Assembly (NCBI GenBank): GCA_020726135.1
Contig: DYTE01000005.1
Span: forward strand, 433 to 60,369
Direction: 5' to 3'
Length of the DNA: 59,937 nt
DNA from: Rickettsia conorii
GTDB lineage: Bacteria > Pseudomonadota > Alphaproteobacteria > Rickettsiales > Rickettsiaceae
The position numbers were made by a program, and so were the translations under genes. Under the pieces are notes generated by a model. It made no database searches. It was not told the origin of the DNA and saw nothing but the letters and a program-made list of their open reading frames with translations. Positions 17,304 to 27,277 of the stretch are shown piece after piece. How positions within the stretch are numbered: position 1 is the stretch's first letter; each line of letters opens with the position of its first letter.

Positions 17304-18563
17304 TTAATAAATAGGGAATTTATTTAAAATCTGAAGCACTTGATCTCTTACTATAATTTCTACTTTACTATTATCATCAGAATTTTTTAAAGAATCTAAT
17401 ATATCGCATATTAAATTACCGACAAGTTCAAATTCACTTTCTTTAAAACCTCTTGTAGTGCAAGCAGGCGTACCAAGTCTTATACCAGATGTAATAAAAG
17501 GTGAAGTTGTATCAAATGCTATAGCATTTTTGTTACAAGTAATTCCCGCTCTGTCTAAACTATCAGCTGCTACTTTACCTGTAATCGATGCGCTACGTAA
17601 GTCAACGAGAACTATGTGATTATCTGTTCCATTTGTTAATATATTATAACCGCGATTCATAATAGTTGAAGCTAAAATTTTTGCATTAACAATAACTTGT
17701 TTTATGTAATCAATATATTCTTTTGTTAAACATTCACCGAAAGCAACAGCTTTAGCAGCAATCACATGCATTAACGGACCACCTTGTAATCCAGGAAATA
17801 GAGCTGAGTCAATTTTTTTACCAATATCTAAATGGTTAGATAAAACAATCCCCCCCCTTGGGCCTCTTAAAGTTTTATGAGTAGTTGATGTAACAACATG
17901 AGCAAAATTAAGAGGTGATGGATGAGCTCCTGTTGCAACTAATCCTGCAATATGCGCAATATCGGCCATTAAATAAGCACCAACTTTATCAGCTATTTGC
18001 TTAAATTTTTCAAAATCAATAATTCTAGAATAGGCGGAATAACCAGCTATAATTAGTTTTGGTCTATGTTCTAATGCTAATCTTTCTATTTGTTCATAAT
18101 CTATTAAATAATCATTTTGTGATACTTCATAACTAACAGATTTAAACCATTTACCAGACAAATTAGGAGCTGCACCATGTGTTAAATGTCCTCCACTATT
18201 AAGTGACATACCAAGTATAACATCGCCTGGTTTTAACAATGCTAACAAAACAGCCTGATTAGCTTGAGAGCCAGAATGAGGTTGCACATTTGCATAGGCG
18301 CAATTAAATAGTTTTTTGACTCGCTCAATTGCTAAATTCTCAGCTTTATCTACTTCTTCACAACCTGAGTAATAACGTTTCGAAGGATAACCTTCAGCAT
18401 ATTTATTAGTCAAAACGGAACCTTGAGCTTCCATCACTGCTTTGCTTGTGAAATTTTCTGATGCGATTAATTCTATAAAATCACGTTGACGACTATATTC
18501 TTTATCAATTATATTATATATTTGACTATCAGAATTTTTTAAACTTTTATTAAAAATATTTAT
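17304..18563 (-). CDS. glyA: serine hydroxymethyltransferase, apparent ATA start codon
   Basis: 419 residues if started at ATA 18563, the normal SHMT length. It converts serine and tetrahydrofolate to glycine and methylene-THF using PLP. Signatures: [37 protein letters not shown], and the PLP lysine in [15 protein letters not shown]. The frame is open to 18608 with no ATG, GTG, TTG or CTG before codon 43 (GTG), which would remove the conserved [14 protein letters not shown] region. ATA at 18563 gives INIFNKSL, equivalent to the MNIFN start known to me from Rickettsia GlyA, and AAAAAGGAG lies 10 bases upstream. Confidence 0.92.
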   Translation of the reverse strand: MNIFNKSLKNSDSQIYNIIDKEYSRQRDFIELIASENFTSKAVMEAQGSVLTNKYAEGYPSKRYYSGCEEVDKAENLAIERVKKLFNCAYANVQPHSGSQANQAVLLALLKPGDVILGMSLNSGGHLTHGAAPNLSGKWFKSVSYEVSQNDYLIDYEQIERLALEHRPKLIIAGYSAYSRIIDFEKFKQIADKVGAYLMADIAHIAGLVATGAHPSPLNFAHVVTSTTHKTLRGPRGGIVLSNHLDIGKKIDSALFPGLQGGPLMHVIAAKAVAFGECLTKEYIDYIKQVIVNAKILASTIMNRGYNILTNGTDNHIVLVDLRSASITGKVAADSLDRAGITCNKNAIAFDTTSPFITSGIRLGTPACTTRGFKESEFELVGNLICDILDSLKNSDDNSKVEIIVRDQVLQILNKFPIY

Positions 18564-18573
18564 GAAGATATTA

Positions 18574-18582
18574 CTCCTTTTT
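18574..18582 (-). promoter_or_regulatory. strong Shine-Dalgarno for glyA
   Basis: On the minus strand AAAAAGGAG lies 10 bases before the proposed ATA start at 18563. It is one of the few near-consensus ribosome sites here and fixes translation start in this region even though no standard start codon exists. Confidence 0.7.
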
Positions 18583-18628
18583 GTTATAGATTTATTATAT
18601 GTTATAGGTTAATTAATATCAAGATATC

Positions 18629-19183
18629 TTAATAAGGCACTTTAGCATACATAAAATAATCTCTATGAACATTATTAACTAATTCATATTTTTGTAATAT
18701 TCCTTCACGAACAAAACCACAACGTTCCAATAATTTCAATGATTTTATATTATCTTCAATTACTGTTGCTTGTGTACGCATCATTCCGATATTATCTGCT
18801 AATTTTAATATGGATTTGATTGATTTTAACATTATGCCTTGTCCCCAAAAATTACAATCTAAATCATAACTAATTTCTGACTTAGAATGTAAAAATGAAA
18901 TCATATTAAATCCAGCTGTGCCTATTAACATATCTGTTTCTTTAAGTGCTATAGCCCAATATATACTTCTTTGATTTTGAAATAAACTTCCCCAATATGA
19001 TAATTCTTGATTGGCTTGTTCAATATTTTTTGGAATATTATTATCTGTTAAAAATGGTTTCATCTCATCTTTGGACATATATTCAAAATAAGCTTTTGCA
19101 TCATATGATGGTCTTATCTCTCTCAATATTATATCTCCCAAATCAATAGTTGGAAAATTTTGAAAAATTATTTTTGAAATCAT
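18629..19183 (-). CDS. GNAT-family N-acetyltransferase, RimJ/RimL-like
   Basis: 184 residues. It shows [19 protein letters not shown] at the start, the strand [32 protein letters not shown] in place of the usual acetyl-CoA loop region, and the C-terminal [26 protein letters not shown], which is the hallmark NxxSxxLxEKxGFxxEG of ribosomal-protein or aminoacyl-type acetyltransferases. The target is unknown. It overlaps queC by 4 bases (ATGA), so translation is coupled. Confidence 0.85.
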   Translation of the reverse strand: MISKIIFQNFPTIDLGDIILREIRPSYDAKAYFEYMSKDEMKPFLTDNNIPKNIEQANQELSYWGSLFQNQRSIYWAIALKETDMLIGTAGFNMISFLHSKSEISYDLDCNFWGQGIMLKSIKSILKLADNIGMMRTQATVIEDNIKSLKLLERCGFVREGILQKYELVNNVHRDYFMYAKVPY

Positions 19184-19869
19184 AAAATTTGGTATTTAAT
19201 CGGGTCTGTTATATTATTTTTTGCAAATGCTTCGAGTCTTATTAAACATGATAAACATGATCCACATGATTCTCCATTTATATTAGGATTATAACATGAA
19301 ATTGTTTTAGAATAATCCACTGAAAGCTTTAATCCTAGTTCTATTATTTGATCTTTTGTCATATTAATTAATGGGGCATGAATAGTAATTTTATTTCCAT
19401 CTACAGCGCTTGATATTGCAAGATTTGCTAAATTCTCAAATGCCTTAATATATTCTGGTCTACAATCTGGATAATTATCATAATCAGTGCTATGAACACC
19501 TATAAAAATATCATAAGCTTTAATTGTTTCAGCATACCCAAGAGCATAACTTAAGAATATTGTATTGCGTGCTGGCACATAACTCAGAGGTACATGACCT
19601 TGTGCTTCTGATAATTCAGAATATTGGGGTATATTAATTTTATGATCTGTTAATGCTGAACCACCTATATTTTTCATGTCAATATTAATTATTTTATGTT
19701 CAAACACATTATAATCTGAAATTAATGATTTAATTTTTTCCAGTTCTAGAATATTTCTTTGAGAATAATTAAAACTAAGAACATGAATTTCATAATTTTG
19801 ATTTTTAGCAATTGCTAGAACTGTTGAAGAATCTACTCCACCACTCGCCAGAATCACAGCTTTTTTCAT
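19180..19869 (-). CDS. queC: 7-cyano-7-deazaguanine synthase
   Basis: 229 residues, standard length. The ATP-binding loop SGGVDS is at residues 9-14; the four zinc cysteines are C192, C202, C205 and C208 in SCYNP...SCGSCLSC. QueC converts carboxydeazaguanine to preQ0 in queuosine biosynthesis for tRNA wobble positions. No other que genes are in the window. Starts at ATG 19869; the acetyltransferase follows with ATGA overlap. Confidence 0.95.
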   Translation of the reverse strand: MKKAVILASGGVDSSTVLAIAKNQNYEIHVLSFNYSQRNILELEKIKSLISDYNVFEHKIINIDMKNIGGSALTDHKINIPQYSELSEAQGHVPLSYVPARNTIFLSYALGYAETIKAYDIFIGVHSTDYDNYPDCRPEYIKAFENLANLAISSAVDGNKITIHAPLINMTKDQIIELGLKLSVDYSKTISCYNPNINGESCGSCLSCLIRLEAFAKNNITDPIKYQIL

Positions 19870-20193
19870 GATAATATACCTATATTTGGTTAAATTATAT
19901 TAGAGATGAATATAATATAGTTAAACTAATATGTAAATATATTTGCCACATTATAGAAAATTTAAAGAAAATTAATGTTGATATATCAAAAAATACTATA
20001 TTTTTGGTCATAATGCTTTTATAAACAGATTTCACAAATAATTAAATTAAAAGAGAATTTTTATGGGCACAAGCACAACAGCCTTTCAAAATATTTTTCA
20101 ATCATGCTATATGTTTTGAAGAAATATCTAAAACTCAGTTTACTATACTATCATTATTAAAAATATTTATATAAAAAAACTATGGAGTAGTTT
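19870..20193. other. 324-base intergenic region containing an effector-gene scrap
   Basis: This separates divergent queC and the first large unknown gene. Apart from the short reading frame at 20063-20119, described separately, it holds no recognisable gene. It should carry promoters in both directions. Confidence 0.5.
20063..20119 (+). pseudogene. 19-codon remnant resembling the start of the 692-residue protein
   Basis: An ATG with AAGAG upstream opens 18 residues, MGTSTTAFQNIFQ..., then TGA. The beginning matches MKTSTTN...F of the gene at 21359, including the identical 12-mer ACAAGCACAACA. It is best read as the broken 5' end of a third family member, or as a leader kept by chance. Confidence 0.4.
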
Positions 20194-21279
20194 ATGTTAT
20201 TAAAACTAGTGAAAAATCTAAGTAAGGTTTTTACAACAACTATAAAACAACTAAAAGAAAAATTAGAAAATAATTCATTTATAAAAAAAACAACAGATGA
20301 TGAAGTTGATATAAAACTAGATTATCTCAAACCAAATGATGAATCTTTAAAATCATTTTATAAAGAAATAGACGAATTTTCTTTTATAGATAAAGATGAA
20401 GACCCTTATGACGAAGATCTTTATGAAATAGCTGAAAAAGAATATGATGATATTGAGTTACCAACTCGGGTTTATACGGATAAACCTTCTTTAACAAAAT
20501 GGTTCAGTAGTCATACAAGTTTGTTTTGGAATGGAATTAAAAATGTTTTTAGTTCAAGCTCAAATAATTTTATAGCAAATAAAAATTATGATGAGGATAA
20601 TGATAGTATTTATGACGAGCTAGAGGAAAGTGAGTTTATGACTCCAGATTATGATAACCATATTAATTACAATAATAATCTTAGCACTAGATCATCTACT
20701 ATATCTATCAATCGTGACAATATACCTTTACCAGAACTTCCGCATCATATTAATAAAGAGTGGAAGGAACAATATCAAAATGTAATTGATGAACTTAAGC
20801 AAAAACATATAATGAAATTGCAATATGAGAAATGTTCTAGTAGTACACATGTTAAAGAAATTTTTACTGAAGTTACCGCAAAATCAAAATTAAATTTTCA
20901 AGAATTGGAAATAACAATCAATTGTAAAAATGTAACTAATATTTTTACAAAAATTTTAATTGGTAAATTAAAAGATTTTGAAAATATCTCATTAAATCTA
21001 ACTAATTTAACAGATGAAAAATTATCTCAATTACAAACATTTTGTAATATTACAAAAAATAAAGATGAATCTTTTAAAGTTAATATATATTCACCAGTGT
21101 GTCATGAAAGTGAAAATAGTTCAATAATTACACCAAAGATATTTGTAGATCATGATAAAGAATCAATAATGAATAATAAACATACAAAACTAGTATATCC
21201 TTTATCTTGTTCAATGGAAGCTCGTAATATTGGTGAGGTATTTATTGATGAAAATGGATATCAATGTCTAATAATATAA
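20194..21279 (+). CDS. candidate effector A: acidic tyrosine-motif region plus LRR-like domain
   Basis: 361 residues, no signal peptide or transmembrane helix. Residues 1-30 are basic and amphipathic. Residues 55-150 are very acidic and carry tyrosine motifs EDLYEI (Y77), KEYDDI and DSIYDEL (Y140), which resemble EPIYA-type sites phosphorylated by host kinases in Anaplasma AnkA or Bartonella Beps. Residues about 207-302 form an LRR-like domain (FQELEITINCKN, FENISLNLTNL, LSQLQTFCNITKN) shared with the next gene. A GGAGT precedes the ATG. Function is inferred only from this layout. Confidence 0.7.
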   Translation: MLLKLVKNLSKVFTTTIKQLKEKLENNSFIKKTTDDEVDIKLDYLKPNDESLKSFYKEIDEFSFIDKDEDPYDEDLYEIAEKEYDDIELPTRVYTDKPSLTKWFSSHTSLFWNGIKNVFSSSSNNFIANKNYDEDNDSIYDELEESEFMTPDYDNHINYNNNLSTRSSTISINRDNIPLPELPHHINKEWKEQYQNVIDELKQKHIMKLQYEKCSSSTHVKEIFTEVTAKSKLNFQELEITINCKNVTNIFTKILIGKLKDFENISLNLTNLTDEKLSQLQTFCNITKNKDESFKVNIYSPVCHESENSSIITPKIFVDHDKESIMNNKHTKLVYPLSCSMEARNIGEVFIDENGYQCLII

Positions 21280-21358
21280 GTAAAATCATGTAAAAAATAA
21301 ATAATTTTACTTATAAATTTACTTAATAATTTTTAACATAATAAAATAGGAAAATAAA

Positions 21359-23437
21359 ATGAAAACAAGCACAACAAATATTTCATTTTTTGATATAATT
21401 CGAAGCATCAAAAACATATTTAAAAATTTATTTACACATGATAAATATAATATATTTTTAATTGAAGATGATGATACAATAGGATTATTAGATGATTATA
21501 ATAATAGTGAGACTAGCTCATTAATAGATAAGACAGAGATTCAAAACATTGTGGCAGAAATAATGCTCCAGCAGAATCTAGATAATCATTATATACCTCT
21601 TGGACATGAGTCAGATCTAAATAGTAACATTGTTTCCATCAGAGATTCAGATACATTGCAAACAGCTGTAGATAAAGCTGTGTCTGATATTAGTGGAAAA
21701 ATTCATAAACTTATTTTTGCAGCTGACTTTACACTTAATTCTAAAGAATTACTAACATTTATACATTTATTACATAATAATAAAAATATAGAGGCTATAT
21801 TTGACCATAATGATTTTTCAATAGAAGAAAAACTAAAACAATTTTTATATTCATCATATAAACCAATATATAGTGATGTTAATTTACAATATTTTATTGA
21901 ACTATTCAATTTGGATATTGAAGATGAGAAACATAATATTGAAATAAAATTGCCACAATTTTTAAAATATATTGATAGTTGGCAAAATTTAGATAGAGTG
22001 GGTAATAGCAAAAATCCATTAGTAGGATTTACAGATTCTGGGTTACAAGATTGTAAGGCTCGTAACATAATTCATAATATAATTAAAGCAAAAACTTCAG
22101 AAGTTGAAAAAATTCATTTTAATTCTATAGAGAAAATATCTGACTCTACAATAAATTATTTATTTAAAATATTTCCAAATTTAAAATCTGTTGATATAAG
22201 AGCTCCAAATCAACAATTTGTTGATTTAAAAATCATAAATGAACTGCAAAAAAGAGACGTGGATATTGATTTTGAACTTCAAATAAAAAACCCTAGTAAA
22301 ATTGAATTAAAAATATTAAGTCAAATAAAAAATATAAAGAAATTAGATTTAACAATTGATTCAGTAAAGAATATTGGATTATTAAAGAAAATATTTAAAC
22401 ATGTAGAGAAGGAAGGGGAATTAAAAATTACAATTGACATAGCTAATCTTTCTAATAGTAAACATAAATCTATATATGAAGCATTGAGTGATAGTGGTAA
22501 TGAAATATTTGAATTAACCTATTATTGTTTAATTGATGGGGGAAAACATAAAAAAATAATAAAAAAGGACAAATATGGTTATATTGTAGAGGATGAATTA
22601 CAAGAATTCATTAGTGCACCAAGCAATTTTCAACATATTCAAAGTGCAGAACATGTATTTCTCAATTCACCGCAAAAAAAAGATATAGCGGCAAACGAAG
22701 CTTTGGACTTAAACAAGAAAACACATGAAGCAGTAATAATTGAAAAAAAAATGCATGAAGATATTCTTGTGGAAGCAGAAAATGAGACAATTATTCAGCA
22801 TCACCAAGTATTTGTTGAAGATAATGCAATTACATTAACCACTAATAATCAATATGTTGAAAATTATCCGCATTGGCTTAATTTTGATAAAGTGTTGCCA
22901 GAATTAAAACAAGTCCTAGCATTACGTAATAATGAATCAGATAACAAAGTAAAAATACTAAAATTAGAATATAATGAATTGACCATGCAAACAATTCAAC
23001 AAATCAAAACCAAAATTATATCTGAATTACCAATATGTAAGAAATTATTTGAAATAACAATTAATGCTAATACAGCATCGTGTAGCATAATTAAAATTCT
23101 TACTTCTAATTTAAAAGAAATTAAAGATTTTGAATTTCAATTAAATTTAACTAATTTAACTGAAACAAAATTAACTCAGTTAAAGACATTATATAATATT
23201 GTCAAAAATCAAGATGGATCTTATAAAGTCAATGTAAAATCACCTATTATTAAAAAAGTGGACCTAAGTTTTACAGAAACGGACATAGATGATGTTACTG
23301 AAGATTATAATACAGAAGTTGAGCCAGTATATGAAAACATTCAATGTTTTATAAAACATGGGTATATTCCTACTTCATGTGCTAGTGAAGCTGGAAATTC
23401 GTTAATTGGTTATTACTATAACGAAACTTCTGTATAA
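21359..23437 (+). CDS. candidate effector B: large paralogue with LRR-like segments and EPVYENI motif
   Basis: 692 residues, soluble. The N-terminus has a short amphipathic segment (FFDIIRSIKNIFKNLF). Two LRR-like regions are seen: residues about 240-350 (LKSVDIRAPN, IKKLDLTIDSVKN) and about 534-630, the latter clearly paralogous to effector A (LNLTNLTETKLTQLKTLYNIVKNQDGSYKVNVKSP). Near the end EPVYENI (E655-I661) is a close EPIYA-like motif and also a pYxN consensus for SH2 proteins. It ends flush against the convergent MFS gene with no gap. Separated from effector A by 79 bases, probably the same transcript. Confidence 0.72.
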   Translation: MKTSTTNISFFDIIRSIKNIFKNLFTHDKYNIFLIEDDDTIGLLDDYNNSETSSLIDKTEIQNIVAEIMLQQNLDNHYIPLGHESDLNSNIVSIRDSDTLQTAVDKAVSDISGKIHKLIFAADFTLNSKELLTFIHLLHNNKNIEAIFDHNDFSIEEKLKQFLYSSYKPIYSDVNLQYFIELFNLDIEDEKHNIEIKLPQFLKYIDSWQNLDRVGNSKNPLVGFTDSGLQDCKARNIIHNIIKAKTSEVEKIHFNSIEKISDSTINYLFKIFPNLKSVDIRAPNQQFVDLKIINELQKRDVDIDFELQIKNPSKIELKILSQIKNIKKLDLTIDSVKNIGLLKKIFKHVEKEGELKITIDIANLSNSKHKSIYEALSDSGNEIFELTYYCLIDGGKHKKIIKKDKYGYIVEDELQEFISAPSNFQHIQSAEHVFLNSPQKKDIAANEALDLNKKTHEAVIIEKKMHEDILVEAENETIIQHHQVFVEDNAITLTTNNQYVENYPHWLNFDKVLPELKQVLALRNNESDNKVKILKLEYNELTMQTIQQIKTKIISELPICKKLFEITINANTASCSIIKILTSNLKEIKDFEFQLNLTNLTETKLTQLKTLYNIVKNQDGSYKVNVKSPIIKKVDLSFTETDIDDVTEDYNTEVEPVYENIQCFIKHGYIPTSCASEAGNSLIGYYYNETSV

Positions 23438-24616
23438 TTATTTTTCAGAATATTTGGATATAATATTTTTTTCTTGAATTAATATTTTTGATAAAAATAT
23501 ATATCCAATAAAAAGAAATATCGACATCATAATTCCAAGTGGGATAAATGTGCCATTATGAAAATATCCTGCTATTTGTACAGATATAGCGGTAAATATT
23601 AATCTACTTGAAGTGACATAGGCCGTAACACGCCCTTTCGCTTCAGGTATAATATCAATTGCAATAGGCCATAATACATTCACAGGAATAATATTAGCAA
23701 TAGAGATAATTAACATAATAAAAGTTATAAATATTGGTGTTTGTACATTAAAAATAGTTGCAATAATAGTTAGTATGACTGATGATAATAATAATCTTGA
23801 GCTAAATTTTAAACATTTTATCATACCATATTTTTTAACTAGATAACCAGTCGAGAAACTACCAATCGAAAATACAACAGCAACAGAACCTTGATATAAC
23901 CCAAATATATCTAAACTTACAGCTAAATCATTCATATATAATATTGGCGCTATTGCTACAAATAGCCAATAAGCTTGTGATATAAAAGTTAATGTAAAAT
24001 TATATATATTGACTCGTTCAGATTTTATAATTGGCAAATATTCTCTTAGACTAATACGAACTTTATCATCAGATGATGGTTTTGGTAAATATATCACAGA
24101 TAATAATAAACTAATAATTCCTAATATTAATAATAAAGCAAAATTAGCACGCCAACCAAAAAATAAATTAATATAACTTCCAATTACCGGGGCTGCTGTC
24201 ATTCCAAGAGTTATAACTCCTGTGATCATACCAATAATTTCTTGTTGTTTTTCAACAGAATAACTATCAGCAATGACAAGATAAGATAGGACAACACCAC
24301 CAGAGATTCCAACTCCTTGCAGAGCTCTACCAATTAACAAGTAATTAAAACCTGTTGCAAATGTACAGCATATACTTCCAATAATGAAAATAAATAGACC
24401 TCCTACTATAACTGGTTTTCTTCCATATTTATCACCTAAATTTCCAACAAAAAGTGAACTTATACAAAAACATAGGAGATTTACCGCTAGTAACATTTCT
24501 ACCATAAAAGTTGATAAATGAAATATTTCTTGTAAATTTGGAAAACTTGGAACGAAAAGATCTACTTCGGTAGCACCGAGTATTTCAATAAATAAGACAG
24601 CGAAAAGGCAAGGCAT
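23438..24616 (-). CDS. MFS transporter, Bcr/CflA drug-resistance type
   Basis: 392 residues, 12 membrane helices. EVDLFVPSFPNLQEIFHLS in helix 1 and GNLGDKYGRKPVIVGGLFIF between helices 2 and 3 match the Bcr/CflA group, as does RALQGVGISGGVVLSYLVIADSY. It is probably an inner-membrane efflux pump or exporter of small molecules. It starts 4 bases after mreD and is the last gene of the minus-strand run that includes rpoZ and acpS. Confidence 0.85.
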   Translation of the reverse strand: MPCLFAVLFIEILGATEVDLFVPSFPNLQEIFHLSTFMVEMLLAVNLLCFCISSLFVGNLGDKYGRKPVIVGGLFIFIIGSICCTFATGFNYLLIGRALQGVGISGGVVLSYLVIADSYSVEKQQEIIGMITGVITLGMTAAPVIGSYINLFFGWRANFALLLILGIISLLLSVIYLPKPSSDDKVRISLREYLPIIKSERVNIYNFTLTFISQAYWLFVAIAPILYMNDLAVSLDIFGLYQGSVAVVFSIGSFSTGYLVKKYGMIKCLKFSSRLLLSSVILTIIATIFNVQTPIFITFIMLIISIANIIPVNVLWPIAIDIIPEAKGRVTAYVTSSRLIFTAISVQIAGYFHNGTFIPLGIMMSIFLFIGYIFLSKILIQEKNIISKYSEK

Positions 24617-24620
24617 AAAA

Positions 24621-25136
24621 TTAATTCATTATAATGATGTTATCATTTTTTGATTTATTAAATAATTCAATAATAATTTTAATAATATTATATATACATG
24701 AAGTAATAATTATTTGCATAATAATAATTATATGATTATTCATTGAAATAAACAAAGAGCTAATAGTAATATATCTAATATAAAGTATTATTGTAGTATA
24801 AATTACAAATAATTTACAATTTACTAGATAGTTCATTTGATTAAAATTTTTTATAGGTAACAAATGCAAACACATAGTTGTGATCAAAAATATCAAAGAA
24901 TTTATCCCTATATTACTATTATATATGGTATCTAGCAATAATCCTACTAAAAAAATTCCTATATATTTTAAATTATAATTTCTATTATTTGTAACAATAT
25001 GATAAATAATTATTATATCCAAACTTGGATAAATCGGACTATCTAAAGATATTTTATAATTTACTATAGTAAAAATTAATATTGCTATAAATATAAGATA
25101 TTTTATAATTATTTGAAATTTAATATTATTCGACAT
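24621..25136 (-). CDS. mreD: rod shape-determining protein MreD
   Basis: 171 residues with five membrane helices. The segment PSLDIIIIYHIVTNNRN, then GIFLVGLLLDTIYNSNIGINSLIFLI, carries the MreD signature (P.l.li...y.......p.......GllxDl......G.......). MreD works with MreB/MreC and the elongasome in cell-wall synthesis. mreB and mreC are not adjacent, which is unusual for this protein family. It starts 6 bases after acpS. Confidence 0.75.
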   Translation of the reverse strand: MSNNIKFQIIIKYLIFIAILIFTIVNYKISLDSPIYPSLDIIIIYHIVTNNRNYNLKYIGIFLVGLLLDTIYNSNIGINSLIFLITTMCLHLLPIKNFNQMNYLVNCKLFVIYTTIILYIRYITISSLFISMNNHIIIIMQIIITSCIYNIIKIIIELFNKSKNDNIIIMN

Positions 25137-25142
25137 ATAAAA

Positions 25143-25553
25143 TTATAATAATTCTATAATAACAAATGAGACAATGACTGGATAATCATCTGATAATGAA
25201 ACATGTATGTTGATTTTATTATATTGATTTGATTCTATATATTTCATTGCTACAAATTTATTATAGATATTATCTACATGTATAAATGGTTTACCTAAAT
25301 CATTATGTCTTAAATCAATTTCTGTAAACCTAATATATTCACCAATACCCGTTCCAAATGCTTTACTAAAAGATTCTTTAACTGAAAAAACTTTTGATAA
25401 AAATCTACATTTCATCATCGTCGTATCTAAACTAGTAAATTTTTCCATCTCATTAAAGGATAAAATTTTTTTTGCAAATTTATCTCCATATATAGAAAAA
25501 ATTTTTTCTATTCTAGGAATTTGTACAACATCCGTACCTATAGAAAAAATCAT
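25143..25553 (-). CDS. acpS: holo-[acyl-carrier-protein] synthase
   Basis: 136 residues. The start MIFSIGTDVVQIPRIEKI has the conserved magnesium aspartate (D8), and the second motif FLSKVFSVKESFSKAFGTGIG holds the K-E-[SA]-x-x-K-A pattern. It attaches the phosphopantetheine arm to acyl carrier protein in fatty-acid synthesis. It follows rpoZ by 5 bases and precedes mreD. Confidence 0.93.
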   Translation of the reverse strand: MIFSIGTDVVQIPRIEKIFSIYGDKFAKKILSFNEMEKFTSLDTTMMKCRFLSKVFSVKESFSKAFGTGIGEYIRFTEIDLRHNDLGKPFIHVDNIYNKFVAMKYIESNQYNKINIHVSLSDDYPVIVSFVIIELL

Positions 25554-25558
25554 ATATA

Positions 25559-25969
25559 TTATTTATCATCATCTTCTTCAAAAGGTAAAAAGTCAGAAAA
25601 TTGATCAGAATCAAATGAAGAAAAATCCTGAGTAACAACAACATCTATATTATTTGGTAAATAGTCTATTATTGATTTATCTTCATCTGCATAATTTTCT
25701 TGTTCCTCATCAAGAGCATCAGAGCGGAATTTATTAGTTTTTAAACTTAATAATAATCTATTCTCTAGTGCTTCTATTGACATTCTTTTATTAGCAATGT
25801 CTCGTAAAGCTATTACAGGAGGTTTGTCTGGTTTTATATCTGGGTTATTAGGATCATATGAGTCTCTTCCTTTAGCTTTAATTTCTTTTGCATATTGAGT
25901 GGCAAGTGCTACTAACGCAAATCTATTATTCACATGTTTTATACAATCTTCAATGGTAACTCTAGCCAT
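25559..25969 (-). CDS. rpoZ: DNA-directed RNA polymerase subunit omega
   Basis: 136 residues. The N-terminal 60 residues are the Rpb6/omega fold: MARVTIEDCIKHVNNRFALVALATQYAKEI. The acidic tail (EEQENYADEDKS..., ending EEDDDK) is longer than in E. coli, as in other alphaproteobacteria. Omega helps assembly of the beta-prime subunit. First gene of the rpoZ-acpS-mreD-MFS run, 42 bases after murA. Confidence 0.94.
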   Translation of the reverse strand: MARVTIEDCIKHVNNRFALVALATQYAKEIKAKGRDSYDPNNPDIKPDKPPVIALRDIANKRMSIEALENRLLLSLKTNKFRSDALDEEQENYADEDKSIIDYLPNNIDVVVTQDFSSFDSDQFSDFLPFEEDDDK

Positions 25970-26011
25970 ATATATTATCCAATTATCAATTTAACAAATT
26001 TATTTAATATT

Positions 26012-27274
26012 TTAACAATTAACTCTTTCTATATCAGCACCGCAAGCTTGTAACTTAACTTCTAACGAATCATAACCACGATCTAAGTGATAAATTTTAT
26101 TAATTTTACTAGCACCTTCTGTTGCAAGTGCTGCAAGTACTAATGTTACTGAAGCTCTAAGATCGCTTGCTGTAACTTCAGCTGATTTTAAAGTAGATAC
26201 TCCAGTTACAACAGCCTGCGACCCATGAATTTTTATATCAGCTCCCATACGGCACAATTCTGGCGCATGCATAAAACGATTTTCAAAAATATTTTCTGTA
26301 ATAACAGATCTACCATTAGCAAGTGTCATTAAGCCCATGAATTGAGCTTGCAGATCAGTTGGGAATCCTGGATAAGGATGAGTATCAATATCAACAGAAA
26401 TTAAGTCACCATTATATTTTACAAATATACCATCAGATTGATTTTCAACTATCACACCAGCTTTTAGCAATTTCAAGGAAAGATTTTCTACTAAATCATA
26501 TGATATACCACGAATCAGCAATTCTCCTTTAGTAATAGCAGCAGCTATCATATAGGTTCCAGCTTCTATTCTATCTGGCATGACATTATAAGAAATATTA
26601 GAATCTAAAGATTCTCTACCTGTAATTAATAAATCACTAGTACCAATATTTTGAATTTTTGCTCCCATTTTATTTAAGCATTTACATAAATCGATTATTT
26701 CTGGTTCTATTGCACAATTGTGCAAATTAGTCTCACCGGATGCCAATACAGAAGCCAATATTCCAGTGATCGTTGCTCCAACAGAAATATTTTCAAATAT
26801 AAATTTTGTAGAATGTAGCTTGGATGCAGATGCTTTTATATATCCATCTTCTATTAAGATTTTTGCACCCATAGATTCTAAGACAGAAAGATGCATATCA
26901 ACCTGTCTAGTTCCAATAGCACATCCACCAGGTAACGATACTTCAGCTTTTCCAAATCTTGCAAGTAATGGTGCCAAGACCCATATACTCGCTCTCATTT
27001 TACTTACAATATCGTAAGATGCTTTAAAATTATTGATATTAGAAGAATTAATAATTAATGAATTAACGATTATATCAGAATTAGTAATTTTACATCCTAA
27101 ACTTTCCAACAACATAGTCATAGTATCTATATCTGTAAGATTGGGAACATTAAACAAAGATAAATTATCAACCAATAATGCGCCAGCCATGATAGGCAAA
27201 GCGGCATTTTTAGCACCGCTTACATCTATCACGCCTTTAAGTTTTTTACCACCATTAATAATTAATGATTTCAT
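26012..27274 (-). CDS. murA: UDP-N-acetylglucosamine 1-carboxyvinyltransferase
   Basis: 420 residues, full length. Start [26 protein letters not shown], catalytic Cys118 in [16 protein letters not shown] (the fosfomycin site), and the C-terminal [13 protein letters not shown]. It does the first committed step of peptidoglycan synthesis. It lies 3 bases after rpsA and before rpoZ; its presence, with mreD, ftsB and a lytic transglycosylase, shows that peptidoglycan metabolism is retained. Confidence 0.96.
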   Translation of the reverse strand: MKSLIINGGKKLKGVIDVSGAKNAALPIMAGALLVDNLSLFNVPNLTDIDTMTMLLESLGCKITNSDIIVNSLIINSSNINNFKASYDIVSKMRASIWVLAPLLARFGKAEVSLPGGCAIGTRQVDMHLSVLESMGAKILIEDGYIKASASKLHSTKFIFENISVGATITGILASVLASGETNLHNCAIEPEIIDLCKCLNKMGAKIQNIGTSDLLITGRESLDSNISYNVMPDRIEAGTYMIAAAITKGELLIRGISYDLVENLSLKLLKAGVIVENQSDGIFVKYNGDLISVDIDTHPYPGFPTDLQAQFMGLMTLANGRSVITENIFENRFMHAPELCRMGADIKIHGSQAVVTGVSTLKSAEVTASDLRASVTLVLAALATEGASKINKIYHLDRGYDSLEVKLQACGADIERVNC

Positions 27275-27277
27275 AAA

